Below are positions 34,306 to 42,834 of a stretch of 64,000 bases of DNA, piece by piece. The stretch's first letter is position 1, and every line of letters starts with the position of its first letter. The translations under genes were made by a program, and so were the position numbers. Location: positions 3,472,001-3,536,000 of the forward strand of contig OY969786.1 in NCBI GenBank assembly GCA_963703075.1, given 5' to 3'. Source of the stretch: Korobacter sp963703075. GTDB taxonomy: Bacteria; Acidobacteriota; Terriglobia; Terriglobales; Acidobacteriaceae. Below the pieces are notes generated by a model. It saw only the letters and a program-made list of their open reading frames with translations, searched no databases and was not told the origin of the DNA.

Positions 34306-34354
34306 TCCACGACGCGACAGGCGCCAGTCGAAACGGCGGCCTGATAGACAAACA

Positions 34355-35062
34355 ATGGCCTATCATTTACTCGCATTTGCCGACTCCGGCGAGATTACCA
34401 GTCTAGTTAGCAACAGCGGTCTGGTGGCGCGCACGGTGCTCATCATTCTGTTCTGCTTCAGCCTCTTCTCCTGGTCGATCATCGTCTCCAAGTTTTCGCT
34501 GTATCGCCGCGCGCGGGTGCAGAGTGGACGGTTCGTCCGCGCTTTCCGCAAAGCCCAGCGCATGCAGGATGTGGCGGCGGTGGCAGAGCAATTCAAGCCC
34601 AGCCCGCTGATTTCGGTCTTCGAAGGCGCTTACGAAGAATTGCGACGCCAAGGCCCGCGGCTGAACGTGACGAGCGTGCAGCGGGCGACACAGATCGCTT
34701 CCAGCGAAGAATTGACGCGCCTGGAACGCCGTTTGCCTTGGCTGGCGACGACGGGCGCGGTCACTCCGTTCATCGGCCTGTTCGGAACGGTGTGGGGCAT
34801 CATCGACGCGTTCCACGGCTTGGGGGATGCGGGCGCGGCCACATTGCGCGCGGTGGCTCCGGGCATTTCGGAGGCGCTGATTACCACCGCCGCCGGACTC
34901 TTCGCCGCCGTGCCGGCCGTGATCTTTTACAACATGTACATGAATAACATCCGCGAATTTGGCGCGCGCATGGATGACTTCAGCCTCGAGATCCTCAACA
35001 CCGTGGAGCGTGCCGGATCGCCGGCGACGCAGCGCAGCGGCGTGGACCTGGTGGAGCGGTAG
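34355..35062 (+). CDS. tolQ: TolQ/ExbB-type proton channel subunit
   Basis: 235-residue inner-membrane protein of the MotA/TolQ/ExbB family. It forms the proton channel that energises the Tol-Pal (or TonB) system. Three membrane segments are visible: VARTVLIILFCFSLFSWSII near residue 30, WLATTGAVTPFIGLFGTVWG near 130 and ISEALITTAAGLFAAVPAVI near 170, with the conserved Thr and Gly residues of the channel helices. The gene order tolQ-tolR-tonB-tolB-pal-cpoB identifies the cluster as Tol-Pal. ExbB function for the TonB receptors is also possible, as this may be a shared motor. Confidence 0.92.
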   Translation: MAYHLLAFADSGEITSLVSNSGLVARTVLIILFCFSLFSWSIIVSKFSLYRRARVQSGRFVRAFRKAQRMQDVAAVAEQFKPSPLISVFEGAYEELRRQGPRLNVTSVQRATQIASSEELTRLERRLPWLATTGAVTPFIGLFGTVWGIIDAFHGLGDAGAATLRAVAPGISEALITTAAGLFAAVPAVIFYNMYMNNIREFGARMDDFSLEILNTVERAGSPATQRSGVDLVER

Positions 35063-35064
35063 CC

Positions 35065-35496
35065 ATGGCGTTCACCAACTCCCAGGGCCGCACGCAGAGT
35101 TCGCTCTCCGACATCAACATCACGCCATTTGTGGATGTCGTGCTAGTGCTGCTGATCATGTTCATGGTAACGGCGCCGATCCTGCAATCGGGGATCGAGG
35201 TCGCGGTCCCGAAGACCAAGACGGTGAAGGAAATCACCGAGGAACGGGTCGTGATATCCATCGACAAGCAGCAGCGGGTCTTCCTCGGCAACGATCCGAT
35301 CAACATCAACGAGATTCCGCAAAAGCTACGCGCGAAAATCCGCGACCCGCAGGGTCAGTCCATTTTCCTGCGGGCAGACGAGAATGTTCCTTTCGGCGCT
35401 TTTGCCACCGTGATGGATGCGGTGAAGCAGTCGGGCATCACCAACGTGAGCATCGTTACGCAGCCGTTGAACGAGAAGAATGGCAGTTCGCGCTGA
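35065..35496 (+). CDS. tolR: TolR/ExbD-type subunit
   Basis: 143 residues: a short cytoplasmic N-terminus, one membrane helix with the proton-carrying aspartate in DINITPFVDVVLVLLIMFMV (residues 16-35), and a periplasmic beta-alpha domain (RVVISIDKQQRVFLGND, QSIFLRADENVPFG). It works with TolQ to drive conformational change in the TonB/TolA partner. It starts two bases after the tolQ stop and its end overlaps the next gene by 17 bases, indicating a tightly coupled operon. Confidence 0.92.
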   Translation: MAFTNSQGRTQSSLSDINITPFVDVVLVLLIMFMVTAPILQSGIEVAVPKTKTVKEITEERVVISIDKQQRVFLGNDPININEIPQKLRAKIRDPQGQSIFLRADENVPFGAFATVMDAVKQSGITNVSIVTQPLNEKNGSSR

Positions 35497-36292
35497 AATT
35501 TTCGAAGAGCATGAGCATTGGGCGTCGTCGCTCGGTGTCTCAGCCGCGCTGCACATCGCGCTGACGGCGACGATTGTAATCATGGGCTGGGCCGGGTTTC
35601 ACCATTCCGGCGAAGACTGGGGCGGCGAGACATCGGGTGGGGGAGGCGCGATGAGCGCGACCCTGGTCAGCGCAGTTCCGCTGCCGCATCCACCGGTCGA
35701 AAGCAAGAACGTTTTAGCGAACGAATCAAAGGGCCTCGCCGAATCGGTGCCCGCAGTGAAGGAAACACCGCCTCCGGAAGCGATTGCGATTCCCGACAAG
35801 GAAGTGAAGCCTAAGAAAAACGAAAAGGCTCCGGCTCCGCGCGAAGTGAAGAAGACGCCACCGCCTCCTCCGGTGGAACAAGCGAAGAACGTAGTGCCCT
35901 ACGGCGAAGGCGGACCGGTGAGCTCGATGTACAGCAACGCGGGCACGAACTTCTCGATGGGCAACACCAAGGGAGGCCTTTCGGTAGGGAGCGGCGGCGG
36001 CGATTTCGGCAGCCACTATTCCTATTATGTCGATGCGGTTCGGCGCAAGGTCACGGAGAACTGGCTGCGCTACGAGATCGATCCGCATACTGCGCCGGGC
36101 AAACGCACGTACATCACCTTCGATATCAATCGAGACGGCAGCCCTTCCAATGTGAGGGTGGAGCAGTCGAGCGGCATCCCGTCATTGGACATTTCGGCAA
36201 CGCGCGCATTGCAACGGATTGATACGTTCGGCCCGTTACCGGGCGGTTACTCAGGCAATCGAGTTTCCGTAGAATTTTGGTTTGAGAGATAA
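35480..36292 (+). CDS. TonB/TolA-type energy transducer
   Basis: 270 residues: a single N-terminal membrane anchor (SAALHIALTATIVIMGWAGF), a Pro/Lys/Glu-rich periplasm-spanning region (about 85-140; KKTPPPPPVEQAK), a Gly/Ser-rich linker and a C-terminal TonB-like domain (about 170-270; YYVDAVRRKVTENWLRYEI, then RTYITFDINRDGSPSNVRVE). It occupies the position of tolA in the operon but its C-terminus resembles TonB-family transducers, as often in Acidobacteriota. It may serve both Tol-Pal and TonB-dependent uptake. The ATG lies inside the tolR 3' end. Confidence 0.87.
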   Translation: MAVRAEIFEEHEHWASSLGVSAALHIALTATIVIMGWAGFHHSGEDWGGETSGGGGAMSATLVSAVPLPHPPVESKNVLANESKGLAESVPAVKETPPPEAIAIPDKEVKPKKNEKAPAPREVKKTPPPPPVEQAKNVVPYGEGGPVSSMYSNAGTNFSMGNTKGGLSVGSGGGDFGSHYSYYVDAVRRKVTENWLRYEIDPHTAPGKRTYITFDINRDGSPSNVRVEQSSGIPSLDISATRALQRIDTFGPLPGGYSGNRVSVEFWFER

Positions 36293-36404
36293 AATCTGCG
36301 CAACTTGCACTGGAAATTGCGCGCTGCAACCTCATTATGCCGGTTCGCTGCCAGTTCTTTGTGACTTCGGGTAGTCCCGGTTCAGACTTGTTGTAAGGAC
36401 GATC

Positions 36405-37730
36405 ATGGGTTCCGCAATGTTGAGAAAGCTCGCTCTATTCCTGCTCATCACGTGCTTGCCGCTCGCGGCGCAAGACTGGATCCGCACCGGCACCAATCTT
36501 GGCGTCGAGAAGGTGCGGCTCGCGGTTCCGGATTTCAAGTCCACCACGCAGCCGAGTGAACCGCTGGCCGCGACCTTCAATACCACGCTGTGGAACGATC
36601 TTTACCAGGCCGGGTTGTTCGATCTCGTCTCCAAGAGCTTCAACCCGGTACAAGCGCCCGGGCAGCCGTCGGAAGTGGCTTTGGCGCAGTGGGCAGGGCC
36701 GCCGCCCAACGCGAGCATGCTGGCTTTCGGAAACCTGAATGTCGCGGGCAGCGAGGTTACGGTGCAGGGCTGGCTCTTCGACGTGAAGAACCCGCAATCT
36801 CCCCAGGTCCTCGGGAAGCAATACAAGGACGGAGCGACCGTCGAAAACGCGCGGCTGATCGCGCACAAGTTCGCCGACGAAATCATCTTCCGGCTGGGTG
36901 GCGGACTGCCGGGCATCGCGGAAACCAAGCTCTATTTCATCAGCAACCGCACGGGGCACAAAGAAGTCTGGGTGATGGACTACGATGGCTCGAATCAAAA
37001 GCCGGTCACCCACCTCAATTCGATTGCGCTCTCGCCACGGGTTTCGCCCGACGGGTCGCGGGTGGCGTTCTCCTGGATCGGCAACGGCTGGGAAATTGGG
37101 ATGTACTCTAATGAGCTCGGCCGACTGGTCAATTTCCCACGTTTCGCCGGCACGAACTCTGCTCCGGCGTTTTCCGGGGACGGCACCAAGCTGGCTTTCT
37201 CGTCGTCGCGTACCGGCGATCCTGAGATTTACACCGTGGATTCCGCCAGCGGAGGCGACCTCAAGCGGCTGACCAACGTTCGCGGTCCGGACACGTCCCC
37301 GACCTGGAATCCGAAGACGAACGCGCAGATCGCCTTCGTCAGCGGACGTACCGGCCTGCCGCAGATCTACACCATGGATGCGGAAGGATCGAACGTCCAG
37401 AAGATGACCGACCAGGGCTACGCGATTTCGCCCTCCTGGTCGCCCAACGGACAATTCCTGGCCTTTGCGTGGATCCGGCACTACGGTCCGGGGGCGCCAG
37501 GCGCGCAGGACATTTACATCATGGATGTGGCCAGTCACCAATGGGTCCAGTTGACTCATGACGGCGGCCGCAACGATTTTCCTTCGTGGTCGCCAGACGG
37601 ACGGCATATTGTGTTCCAATCGAGCCGAACCGGGCGCGATGAAATCTGGACCATGCTGGCGGACGGCAGCCAGCAGACGCAGTTAACCACTACCGGCAAC
37701 AACAGCATGCCGAATTGGAGTTCGAAATAA
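36405..37730 (+). CDS. tolB: Periplasmic Tol-Pal protein TolB
   Basis: 441 residues with a signal peptide (MLRKLALFLLITCLPLAAQ), an N-terminal alpha/beta TolB domain (about 30-165; VRLAVPDFKSTTQPSEPL, WNDLYQAGLFDLVS) and a C-terminal six-bladed beta-propeller built of PD40 repeats. The repeats recur as F-x-S-x-R-T-G-x-x-E-I-Y, for example FSSSRTGDPEIYTVD and FQSSRTGRDEIWTM. TolB binds Pal in the periplasm and is part of outer-membrane constriction. AAGGACG precedes the ATG at 36405; an ATG at 36417 is an alternative. A 7-bp hairpin without a T-run (37779-37796) follows. Confidence 0.93.
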   Translation: MGSAMLRKLALFLLITCLPLAAQDWIRTGTNLGVEKVRLAVPDFKSTTQPSEPLAATFNTTLWNDLYQAGLFDLVSKSFNPVQAPGQPSEVALAQWAGPPPNASMLAFGNLNVAGSEVTVQGWLFDVKNPQSPQVLGKQYKDGATVENARLIAHKFADEIIFRLGGGLPGIAETKLYFISNRTGHKEVWVMDYDGSNQKPVTHLNSIALSPRVSPDGSRVAFSWIGNGWEIGMYSNELGRLVNFPRFAGTNSAPAFSGDGTKLAFSSSRTGDPEIYTVDSASGGDLKRLTNVRGPDTSPTWNPKTNAQIAFVSGRTGLPQIYTMDAEGSNVQKMTDQGYAISPSWSPNGQFLAFAWIRHYGPGAPGAQDIYIMDVASHQWVQLTHDGGRNDFPSWSPDGRHIVFQSSRTGRDEIWTMLADGSQQTQLTTTGNNSMPNWSSK

Positions 37731-37910
37731 AGAACGCAGTAGAGCTTGGCTGCGAAAAGTGGTTTGATAGGAATGAGAGCACGCTGGAAAGCGTGCCGCA
37801 GTAATCAGCACGAGGCGGCTTAGGTCGCTGAGGCTTTTAATTTTAATTTGCACGCAGCGGGACAAACCCGCGCACTGAAGATCGACAGAGTCTTCGGAAC
37901 TGGAGGAGTA

Positions 37911-38648
37911 GTGAATCGTAATTGCATGAAGTGGGCTTTGATGGTGGTAACCCTGGCGATGATGATGGTCGTCAGCGCATGCTCGAAGAAGGCGACACCA
38001 CCGCCACCGGCACCGCCGCCGCCACCACCCGCATCGCCAACCGCCACCCTGACGGCGAACCCGAACTCGGTCGTCGCGGGACAGCCGATCACCCTGAGTT
38101 GGGAGACCAGCAACGCCACCGATATATCGATTGATGGGCTTGGCTCGGTTGAAAGCAGCGGGACGCGGCAAGTGACGCCCACAGACTCCACCACCTATCA
38201 CTTGGTAGCCAAGGGTTCAGGCGGCACGCAGGAAGCAACGGCGCGGGTTACCGTGTCGGCGGCGGGACCAACGCAGCCGCAGGAGAGCAGCCTGACCGAA
38301 GAACAGGCCTTCGCGCAGAATGTGAAGGACATTTACTTCGACTACGATGCCTATGACGTGCGCGGGTCCGACCAGGCGACCTTGCAGGCGGACGTGGCGT
38401 TCTTGAAGCAGCATCCGCGGATTCACTTCACCATCGAGGGCCATTGCGACGAGCGCGGATCGACGGAGTACAACCTGGCGCTGGGCGACAATCGCGCCTC
38501 GGCCGCCAAGAATGCGCTGGTCCAACTGGGAATCCCCGCCGATAGCATTCGCACCATCAGCTATGGCAAGGAAAAGCCCTTCTGCACCGAGAGCAATGAA
38601 CAGTGCTGGCAGTCAAACCGCCGTGCACATTTCACGGTCTCGAAGTAA
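37911..38648 (+). CDS. pal: Peptidoglycan-associated lipoprotein Pal with inserted Ig-like domain
   Basis: Outer-membrane lipoprotein that tethers peptidoglycan. The signal peptide ends in a lipobox, VVSAC (Cys near residue 24), followed by a Pro/Ala-rich linker. A beta-sandwich-like segment follows (about 44-120; NPNSVVAGQPITLSWETSNA, STTYHLVAKGSGG), which E. coli Pal lacks. The OmpA C-terminal domain (about 140-245) has IYFDYDAYDVR, IEGHCDERGSTEYNLALGDN and RRAHFTVSK. GGAGGAG lies just before the GTG at 37911; the ATG at 37926 is an alternative with the same signal peptide. A terminator follows. Confidence 0.9.
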   Translation: MNRNCMKWALMVVTLAMMMVVSACSKKATPPPPAPPPPPPASPTATLTANPNSVVAGQPITLSWETSNATDISIDGLGSVESSGTRQVTPTDSTTYHLVAKGSGGTQEATARVTVSAAGPTQPQESSLTEEQAFAQNVKDIYFDYDAYDVRGSDQATLQADVAFLKQHPRIHFTIEGHCDERGSTEYNLALGDNRASAAKNALVQLGIPADSIRTISYGKEKPFCTESNEQCWQSNRRAHFTVSK

Positions 38649-38670
38649 GTAGTCAGCGAAACCAACCGTG

Positions 38671-38704
38671 CGGCGGGGGAAAGCTATTTCCTTCGCCGCT
38701 TTTT
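38671..38704 (+). terminator. Terminator after pal
   Basis: GCGGCGGGGGAAA (38671-38683), loop GCTA, TTTCCTTCGCCGC (38688-38700) pair throughout if two G-U pairs are allowed, then TTTTC. It separates pal from the last tol-cluster gene. Confidence 0.75.
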
Positions 38705-38907
38705 CTTGTGGAAAAGAGTGTTTCCCTGCGATTCACTCGATCCTGCCGGCGATCCGCCAGAAACCTGCCTGTTTTGAACAAAGATGGAACGGCTGGACGT
38801 CTCCAGTTTGGATTCGAGAGGTCCAAAATGAATATTCCGCACATCTACTCCTGTAACATAGCTAGTTACTCCGAACCACTCATTCGGCATCTAACATAGG
38901 CACAGTT

Positions 38908-39798
38908 ATGCGTATTCGAAATGCAGTTCTCAGTTCGGCGCTTATCGCGCTGACGCTTCTGCCGGTTCAGCCGGCTTTCGCTGTCAGCAAAGAAATCGTT
39001 CAGTTGCAGACCCAGGTCCAACAGCTCCAGGACCAGATGACGCAGATGAAACAATCGTTCGACGAGCGGATGGGCGTGATGCGCAACCTCGTTGAGCAAA
39101 GCACCGACAACATGAATAAGCTGATGCAGCAGATGGATACGCTTACGCGGACCCTGCAGGCGCAGCAGCAGGATGCGGGCACGAAGACGGACCAGGTCAC
39201 CGGCCAGATCCAGTCGGTGCACGATTCCATCGACGAGTTAAAGGCAAGGGTGGCCGCGCTCTCGAAGAAACTCGACGATTTGGCGCAGCAGGCACAGAAC
39301 ATGAACGCGGCCAATCCCGCGGTCGCGTCCAACGGCGGCGGAGTTCCGACGACCGTAGCGCCGAGCCAGCCACCGGTAAACCAGGCTCCCCCGGCTGACG
39401 TGCTCTACAACAATGCATTGCGCGACTACAACGCCGGTAAATATGACCTCGCCAGCGGCGAATTCAGCGACTTCATGAAGTTTTATGCGGACAACGATCT
39501 CGCCGGAAACGCGCAGTTTTATATTGCCGATGTCGAGTATCGCCAAGGCAACTTTGACGCCGCCGTGAAGGATTACGACAAAGTGCTCGAGCAGTATCCC
39601 GGAGGCAACAAGGCTCCGGCCGCCCAGTTGAAAAAAGGCTTCGCGCTGCTCGAACTTGGACAGCGGGATGCCGGCGTCCGCGAACTGCGTGCGCTGGTTA
39701 ATCGTTACCCGCGATCCATTGAAGCCCAGCAGGCTCGCGATCGCCTGGCTCGGTTGAGCACGCCGGCCGCCACAGGCACGAAGCGCAAGCCGTCGTAG
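38908..39798 (+). CDS. cpoB: Tol-Pal system protein CpoB/YbgF
   Basis: 296-residue periplasmic protein that coordinates Tol-Pal with peptidoglycan synthesis. It has a signal peptide (MRIRNAVLSSALIALTLL to AFA), a trimerising coiled coil rich in Q/L/M heptads (about 30-130; LQTQVQQLQDQMTQMKQSFD), a Pro/Ala linker and a TPR-like domain (about 165-285; LYNNALRDYNAGKYDLASGE, QARDRLARL). Position after pal is conserved. A separate promoter is likely since a terminator follows pal; GTAAC-N7-GTTAC (38853-38869) lies upstream as a possible operator. Confidence 0.9.
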   Translation: MRIRNAVLSSALIALTLLPVQPAFAVSKEIVQLQTQVQQLQDQMTQMKQSFDERMGVMRNLVEQSTDNMNKLMQQMDTLTRTLQAQQQDAGTKTDQVTGQIQSVHDSIDELKARVAALSKKLDDLAQQAQNMNAANPAVASNGGGVPTTVAPSQPPVNQAPPADVLYNNALRDYNAGKYDLASGEFSDFMKFYADNDLAGNAQFYIADVEYRQGNFDAAVKDYDKVLEQYPGGNKAPAAQLKKGFALLELGQRDAGVRELRALVNRYPRSIEAQQARDRLARLSTPAATGTKRKPS

Positions 39799-39819
39799 AA
39801 GAGCTAGAGCTTTTAGAAC

Positions 39820-39845
39820 AAAACGCCTCCCGCGGGAGGCGTTTT
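39820..39845. terminator. 26-bp palindromic bidirectional terminator
   Basis: A perfect palindrome runs from AAAACGCCTCCC through GGGAGGCGTTTT. It serves cpoB on the plus strand and the ferredoxin gene on the minus strand, with T4 on both sides. Confidence 0.88.
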
Positions 39846-39900
39846 CATTGCCGAGCTAGCTGCGTCTCTGGAGAACTGTTCAGCAAAAATCCACGAAGAA

Positions 39901-40224
39901 TCAGGGCCGACCTTCGGACAATTGCAGACTGCGGAGGCAATAGCGTAGCTCCAAGCTCAGCTCGCGAAGACGCATTCCCTCGCGAACGCCGACCTTGCAG
40001 GCCAAGGCTGTGCGCTCCGGCGTATCTTCGCCCAGGTCGTAAACAACGCGGCAGTATTGGCAGTCTTCGTTCCAGCAGAAGCGACCCATGGCTACATCTT
40101 CCGGTGCGAGATACTGCAGGGCCCTCAGCACGGAGTTGTTCTCGGGAACTTCGAAGGGGCGGCCGATGATCTCGATTTTCACCAGCCGGTCGAACGGCCG
40201 ATAGAGCGGACCCGGAGAACTCAT
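39901..40224 (-). CDS. Small [2Fe-2S] ferredoxin-like protein
   Basis: 107 residues. The plant-type cluster motif C-x4-C-x2-C is seen in FCWNEDCQYCRVVY, with a fourth cysteine in RTALACKVGVREGMRL, so all four ligands are present. The N-terminal strand KIEIIGRPFEVPENNSVLRAL fits the Fer2 fold. No partner oxidoreductase is adjacent, so the redox role is unknown. The ATG at 40224 is preferred over a start 13 codons upstream because the conserved fold begins after it. It is convergent with cpoB across a shared terminator. Confidence 0.72.
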   Translation of the reverse strand: MSSPGPLYRPFDRLVKIEIIGRPFEVPENNSVLRALQYLAPEDVAMGRFCWNEDCQYCRVVYDLGEDTPERTALACKVGVREGMRLRELSLELRYCLRSLQLSEGRP

Positions 40225-40364
40225 TCGCAAAGCATACCAAGTCGACCTCGATGAAAGCAGCAACTCACTTGGTTACTTCGGATACTGCTTCAGTTCGGCG
40301 ACCTTTCGCTGACGGGGCAACACTTGGTGCGTAAGACGACTCTGTTGGTAGCGAAGGAGCATTC

Positions 40365-40634
40365 ATGTCCAAAGATCCCGATGCTGAGAAGGGTGCGGTC
40401 GCGCAAGACCGTCCAGACCAGGAAACCAACACTTCGCTTGAGGGGCAGAATCCTCATCGCGGAAAGGGCGACATGTTAGAGGGTCAGGATTCTGATTTGC
40501 CGGAGCCCGGTGAAAACGAAGAGCACTCGATGGAAGGTCACATGCAACATTCGCGGTTCGGCGGGGACGCAAGTGATACTTCGCAGAAGAAGCGGAACCA
40601 AAACGATCAACAGAAAGATCCGAAGTCCCGGTAG
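40365..40634 (+). CDS. Small very hydrophilic hypothetical protein
   Basis: 89 residues, almost entirely charged or polar (Asp, Glu, Lys, Gln, Gly), with no cysteine, membrane segment or recognisable fold; it is probably intrinsically disordered, like many stress-linked small proteins. GAAGGAG precedes the ATG at good spacing and a strong terminator follows at once, so it is very likely a real monocistronic gene. Function unknown. Confidence 0.62.
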   Translation: MSKDPDAEKGAVAQDRPDQETNTSLEGQNPHRGKGDMLEGQDSDLPEPGENEEHSMEGHMQHSRFGGDASDTSQKKRNQNDQQKDPKSR

Positions 40635-40655
40635 AAGGCTCCGACTTTTCCCTCG

Positions 40656-40679
40656 AACCCCGCTGCCGGCGGGGTTTTT
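40656..40679 (+). terminator. Terminator of the small hydrophilic protein gene
   Basis: AACCCCGC (40656-40663), loop TGCCG, GCGGGGTT (40669-40676), then TTT. Confidence 0.88.
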
Positions 40680-41033
40680 GTTGATGGGCTTGCGCGCAGC
40701 AAGGCCTACTGCACCTCACGCGGATTCATTTTCAAAACATGACTGTTCGGAAACGGACGGATTTCTCCGTCTGCGAACATTCGGCTGCTCTGCGCGAACC
40801 CTCTCTCGGTTTGCAAGAGCTTGATCTGCATTGCACTTCCGCATCTCTCGCCTTTGGCCCCTGACGTGATTATCAATTCCACGGAACCGCCGGTTGCGGT
40901 TCGCCGTATCTGTAACAGAGGTTGAGCAGGAACCTTTGCGCGTTTCCATCGCAAGGGATGGGCAGGCCCTTGGCATTATTAACCGCTATCGAGTGAGACT
41001 CGCCGAATGCGCGAGCTCTGTGTGAGGAGTTGT
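40680..41033. other. 354-base intergenic region, possible gene remnant
   Basis: No gene with start signals is visible. An 82-codon minus-strand frame (40706-40954) reads like the end of a secreted beta-rich protein (LLQIRRTATGGSVELIITSG), faintly like an FlgA/SAF-type tail, but it has no ribosome binding site and no upstream domain. It could be a decayed fragment or chance. Confidence 0.3.
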
Positions 41034-41399
41034 ATGAAACACCTTCAGAAAATCGCCGTACTATTCGCCGCCGTGGTGCTGACCGTATCAGCGTTTGCGG
41101 CCAAGAATTCGGTCACCGTTACGCTCAATGACAATGCCGTTGTGAATGGAACCAATCTCCCGGCGGGCGAGTACAAGGTCGTCATTGATCGCGACGGCGA
41201 CAACGTCCAAGCCACGTTCGTTTCCGCGGGCAAGACCATTGCGAAAACTTCGGGCCGTTTCGAACAACGTTCCTCTCTCCCAAGTTCGGTTTCGCTCGTA
41301 ACCAGGAACAAGGATCACGCGGTGCAGCAGATTCTGGTTCCGAAGATGAAGGGCGCGATCGTTCTTGACGACGGGTCCCCGGCCGCAGGCGCCCACTAG
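41034..41399 (+). CDS. Small exported hypothetical protein
   Basis: 121 residues with a clear signal peptide (MKHLQKIAVLFAAVVLTVSA) and a mature beta-rich domain marked by NGTNLPAGEYKVVIDRDGDN, a pattern met in many acidobacterial small periplasmic proteins. GAGGAG precedes the ATG. A perfect 11-bp terminator follows. No enzymatic motif is seen; function unknown. Confidence 0.68.
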   Translation: MKHLQKIAVLFAAVVLTVSAFAAKNSVTVTLNDNAVVNGTNLPAGEYKVVIDRDGDNVQATFVSAGKTIAKTSGRFEQRSSLPSSVSLVTRNKDHAVQQILVPKMKGAIVLDDGSPAAGAH

Positions 41400-41423
41400 G
41401 GCGTGGCCGCAATCGTTACGCAG

Positions 41424-41452
41424 GCGGCGAACGACCTCGTTCGCCGCTTTCT
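41424..41452 (+). terminator. Terminator after the exported small protein gene
   Basis: GCGGCGAACGA (41424-41434), loop CC, TCGTTCGCCGC (41437-41447), then TTTCTCTTTT. The tight loop implies the closing pairs open in RNA. Confidence 0.85.
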
Positions 41453-41502
41453 CTTTTCCTCCTGAAACCGCGCCTCCGCCACGATACAATTCGTTCCATT
41501 TC

Positions 41503-42834
41503 GTGGCACGCGAGGTTGCTCTGCGCCTGAATCGCTCCATTGGCCGATGGGCCTGCACGGCTCTCGTCGTAAATACCATCATCGGCAGTGGAATCTTCGG
41601 ATTCCCGTCCCTCTTGAACGGCATTGTGGGGAGGGGCAGCCCGGTTGCGATGATCCTGGCCGGGCTTGGCATTGGCCTCATGATGGCGTGCTGCGCCGAG
41701 GTCGCCTCGCGCTTTTCCGAGCCTGGAGGAGCGTATCTCTACACTCGAACCGCGTTTGGCCGATTTGCCGGCATGCAGATCGGATGGTTCTCATGGCTCG
41801 CCCCGATGGGTACGAGTGCTGCGGCCGCCAATCTATTCACCAGCTATCTTGTAGCGTTTTTCCCCTTCGCGGCGACCACCGCCGGACGCGCAACGATTAT
41901 TCTCTCTCTCTTCATGTTCCTCGCAGTCGCGAACTGCGTCGGTGTTCGCGTGGGCGCCAGCCTGAGCAGTGTTTTTACCATCTTCAAGCTCCTGCCCCTC
42001 GGGCTGCTGATCGTGCTGGGATTGATCTACTTCGCCCATCATCCGGAGACGTATGCACAGGCGCAACCCGCGCCAGATAACCTCTCTGCCTGGGCGGATG
42101 CGATGCTGCTGCTCTCCTTCGCTTTCGGCGGCTTCGAAAACGCCATCATGCCGGCCGGCGAAGTGAAGGATGCTCAACGAAACATTCCCTTCGCGCTCGC
42201 AACCGGACTGCTGCTCTGCATTGCCTTCTACGCCCTCGTGCAATTTGTTACCGTGGCAACCATCGGCACGGGGCCGGCCGAGCGCCCGTTGGCCTCGGCG
42301 GCGGCGCTCCTGATTGGCCGAGGCGGCGCAGCATTCATTGCCGTAGCGGCTATGGTCTCAACCTTCGGCCACCTTTCCGCCGTTCAGCTTGCCACACCAC
42401 GGCTCACCTACGCACTGGCGGAGCGCCACGACTTTCCCGCGATCTTCGCCCGCGTGCATCCGCGCTTTCACACACCGTACGTCTCGATCCTCGCATTCAG
42501 CATTTTCACGTGCGTGCTCGCGCTGAGCGGAACGTTTCGGTGGGCGGTCGCCATGGCGTCTGGAGCGCTGATCATCATTTACGCCGGCATTTGCGCAAGC
42601 CTCATCCGGCTGCGGCAAATGCATGGAGAACGGGCGTTGCTGCATCTACCGTTTGGAAAAACCATTGCGTGCTTCTGCATTGCGGTCGCCCTGCTATTGC
42701 TGGTCCGCCTCACGTGGCGGGAAGGCTTCCTGCTGCTTATCACCTTCGGAATCGCGAGCGTGCACTGGTTTTTCGCTCGCCATGCGAGCGACGTAACGGA
42801 AGCGCCGCCGCGCTCAGGAGAATCGGCCGCATGA
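41503..42834 (+). CDS. APC-family amino-acid permease, probably for tryptophan/kynurenine
   Basis: About 443-residue transporter with roughly 12 membrane segments. The APC substrate-binding first helix is VVNTIIGSGIFGFPSLLNGI, followed by GGAYLYTRTAFGRFAGMQIG and the sixth-helix break FAFGGFENAIMPAGEVKDAQ. The start is uncertain: GTG 41503 leads directly into RLNRSIGRW, but no strong ribosome binding site is seen, and CTG 41521 is possible. Upstream in-frame codons run through the terminator and are excluded. Its stop overlaps the formamidase ATG (ATGA), so the two are cotranscribed. Facing the kynurenine operon, it probably imports tryptophan or a kynurenine; this is inferred from context. 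Confidence 0.8.
   Translation: MAREVALRLNRSIGRWACTALVVNTIIGSGIFGFPSLLNGIVGRGSPVAMILAGLGIGLMMACCAEVASRFSEPGGAYLYTRTAFGRFAGMQIGWFSWLAPMGTSAAAANLFTSYLVAFFPFAATTAGRATIILSLFMFLAVANCVGVRVGASLSSVFTIFKLLPLGLLIVLGLIYFAHHPETYAQAQPAPDNLSAWADAMLLLSFAFGGFENAIMPAGEVKDAQRNIPFALATGLLLCIAFYALVQFVTVATIGTGPAERPLASAAALLIGRGGAAFIAVAAMVSTFGHLSAVQLATPRLTYALAERHDFPAIFARVHPRFHTPYVSILAFSIFTCVLALSGTFRWAVAMASGALIIIYAGICASLIRLRQMHGERALLHLPFGKTIACFCIAVALLLLVRLTWREGFLLLITFGIASVHWFFARHASDVTEAPPRSGESAA

Noticed and set aside
34160..34354. 6S RNA, SRP RNA or hammerhead ribozyme in the tolQ leader
   Set aside because: Length and pairing resemble a 6S-like RNA superficially, and CTGATAG...GAAA recalls a hammerhead, but the conserved motifs of each class are missing.
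36435..37619. 394-codon minus-strand open frame opposite tolB
   Set aside because: Shadow frame; the PD40 propeller repeats on the plus strand are decisive.
40706..40954. 82-codon minus-strand frame faintly like an FlgA/SAF tail
   Set aside because: No start signals, no upstream domain and only a vague likeness; mentioned as a possible remnant rather than called as a gene.
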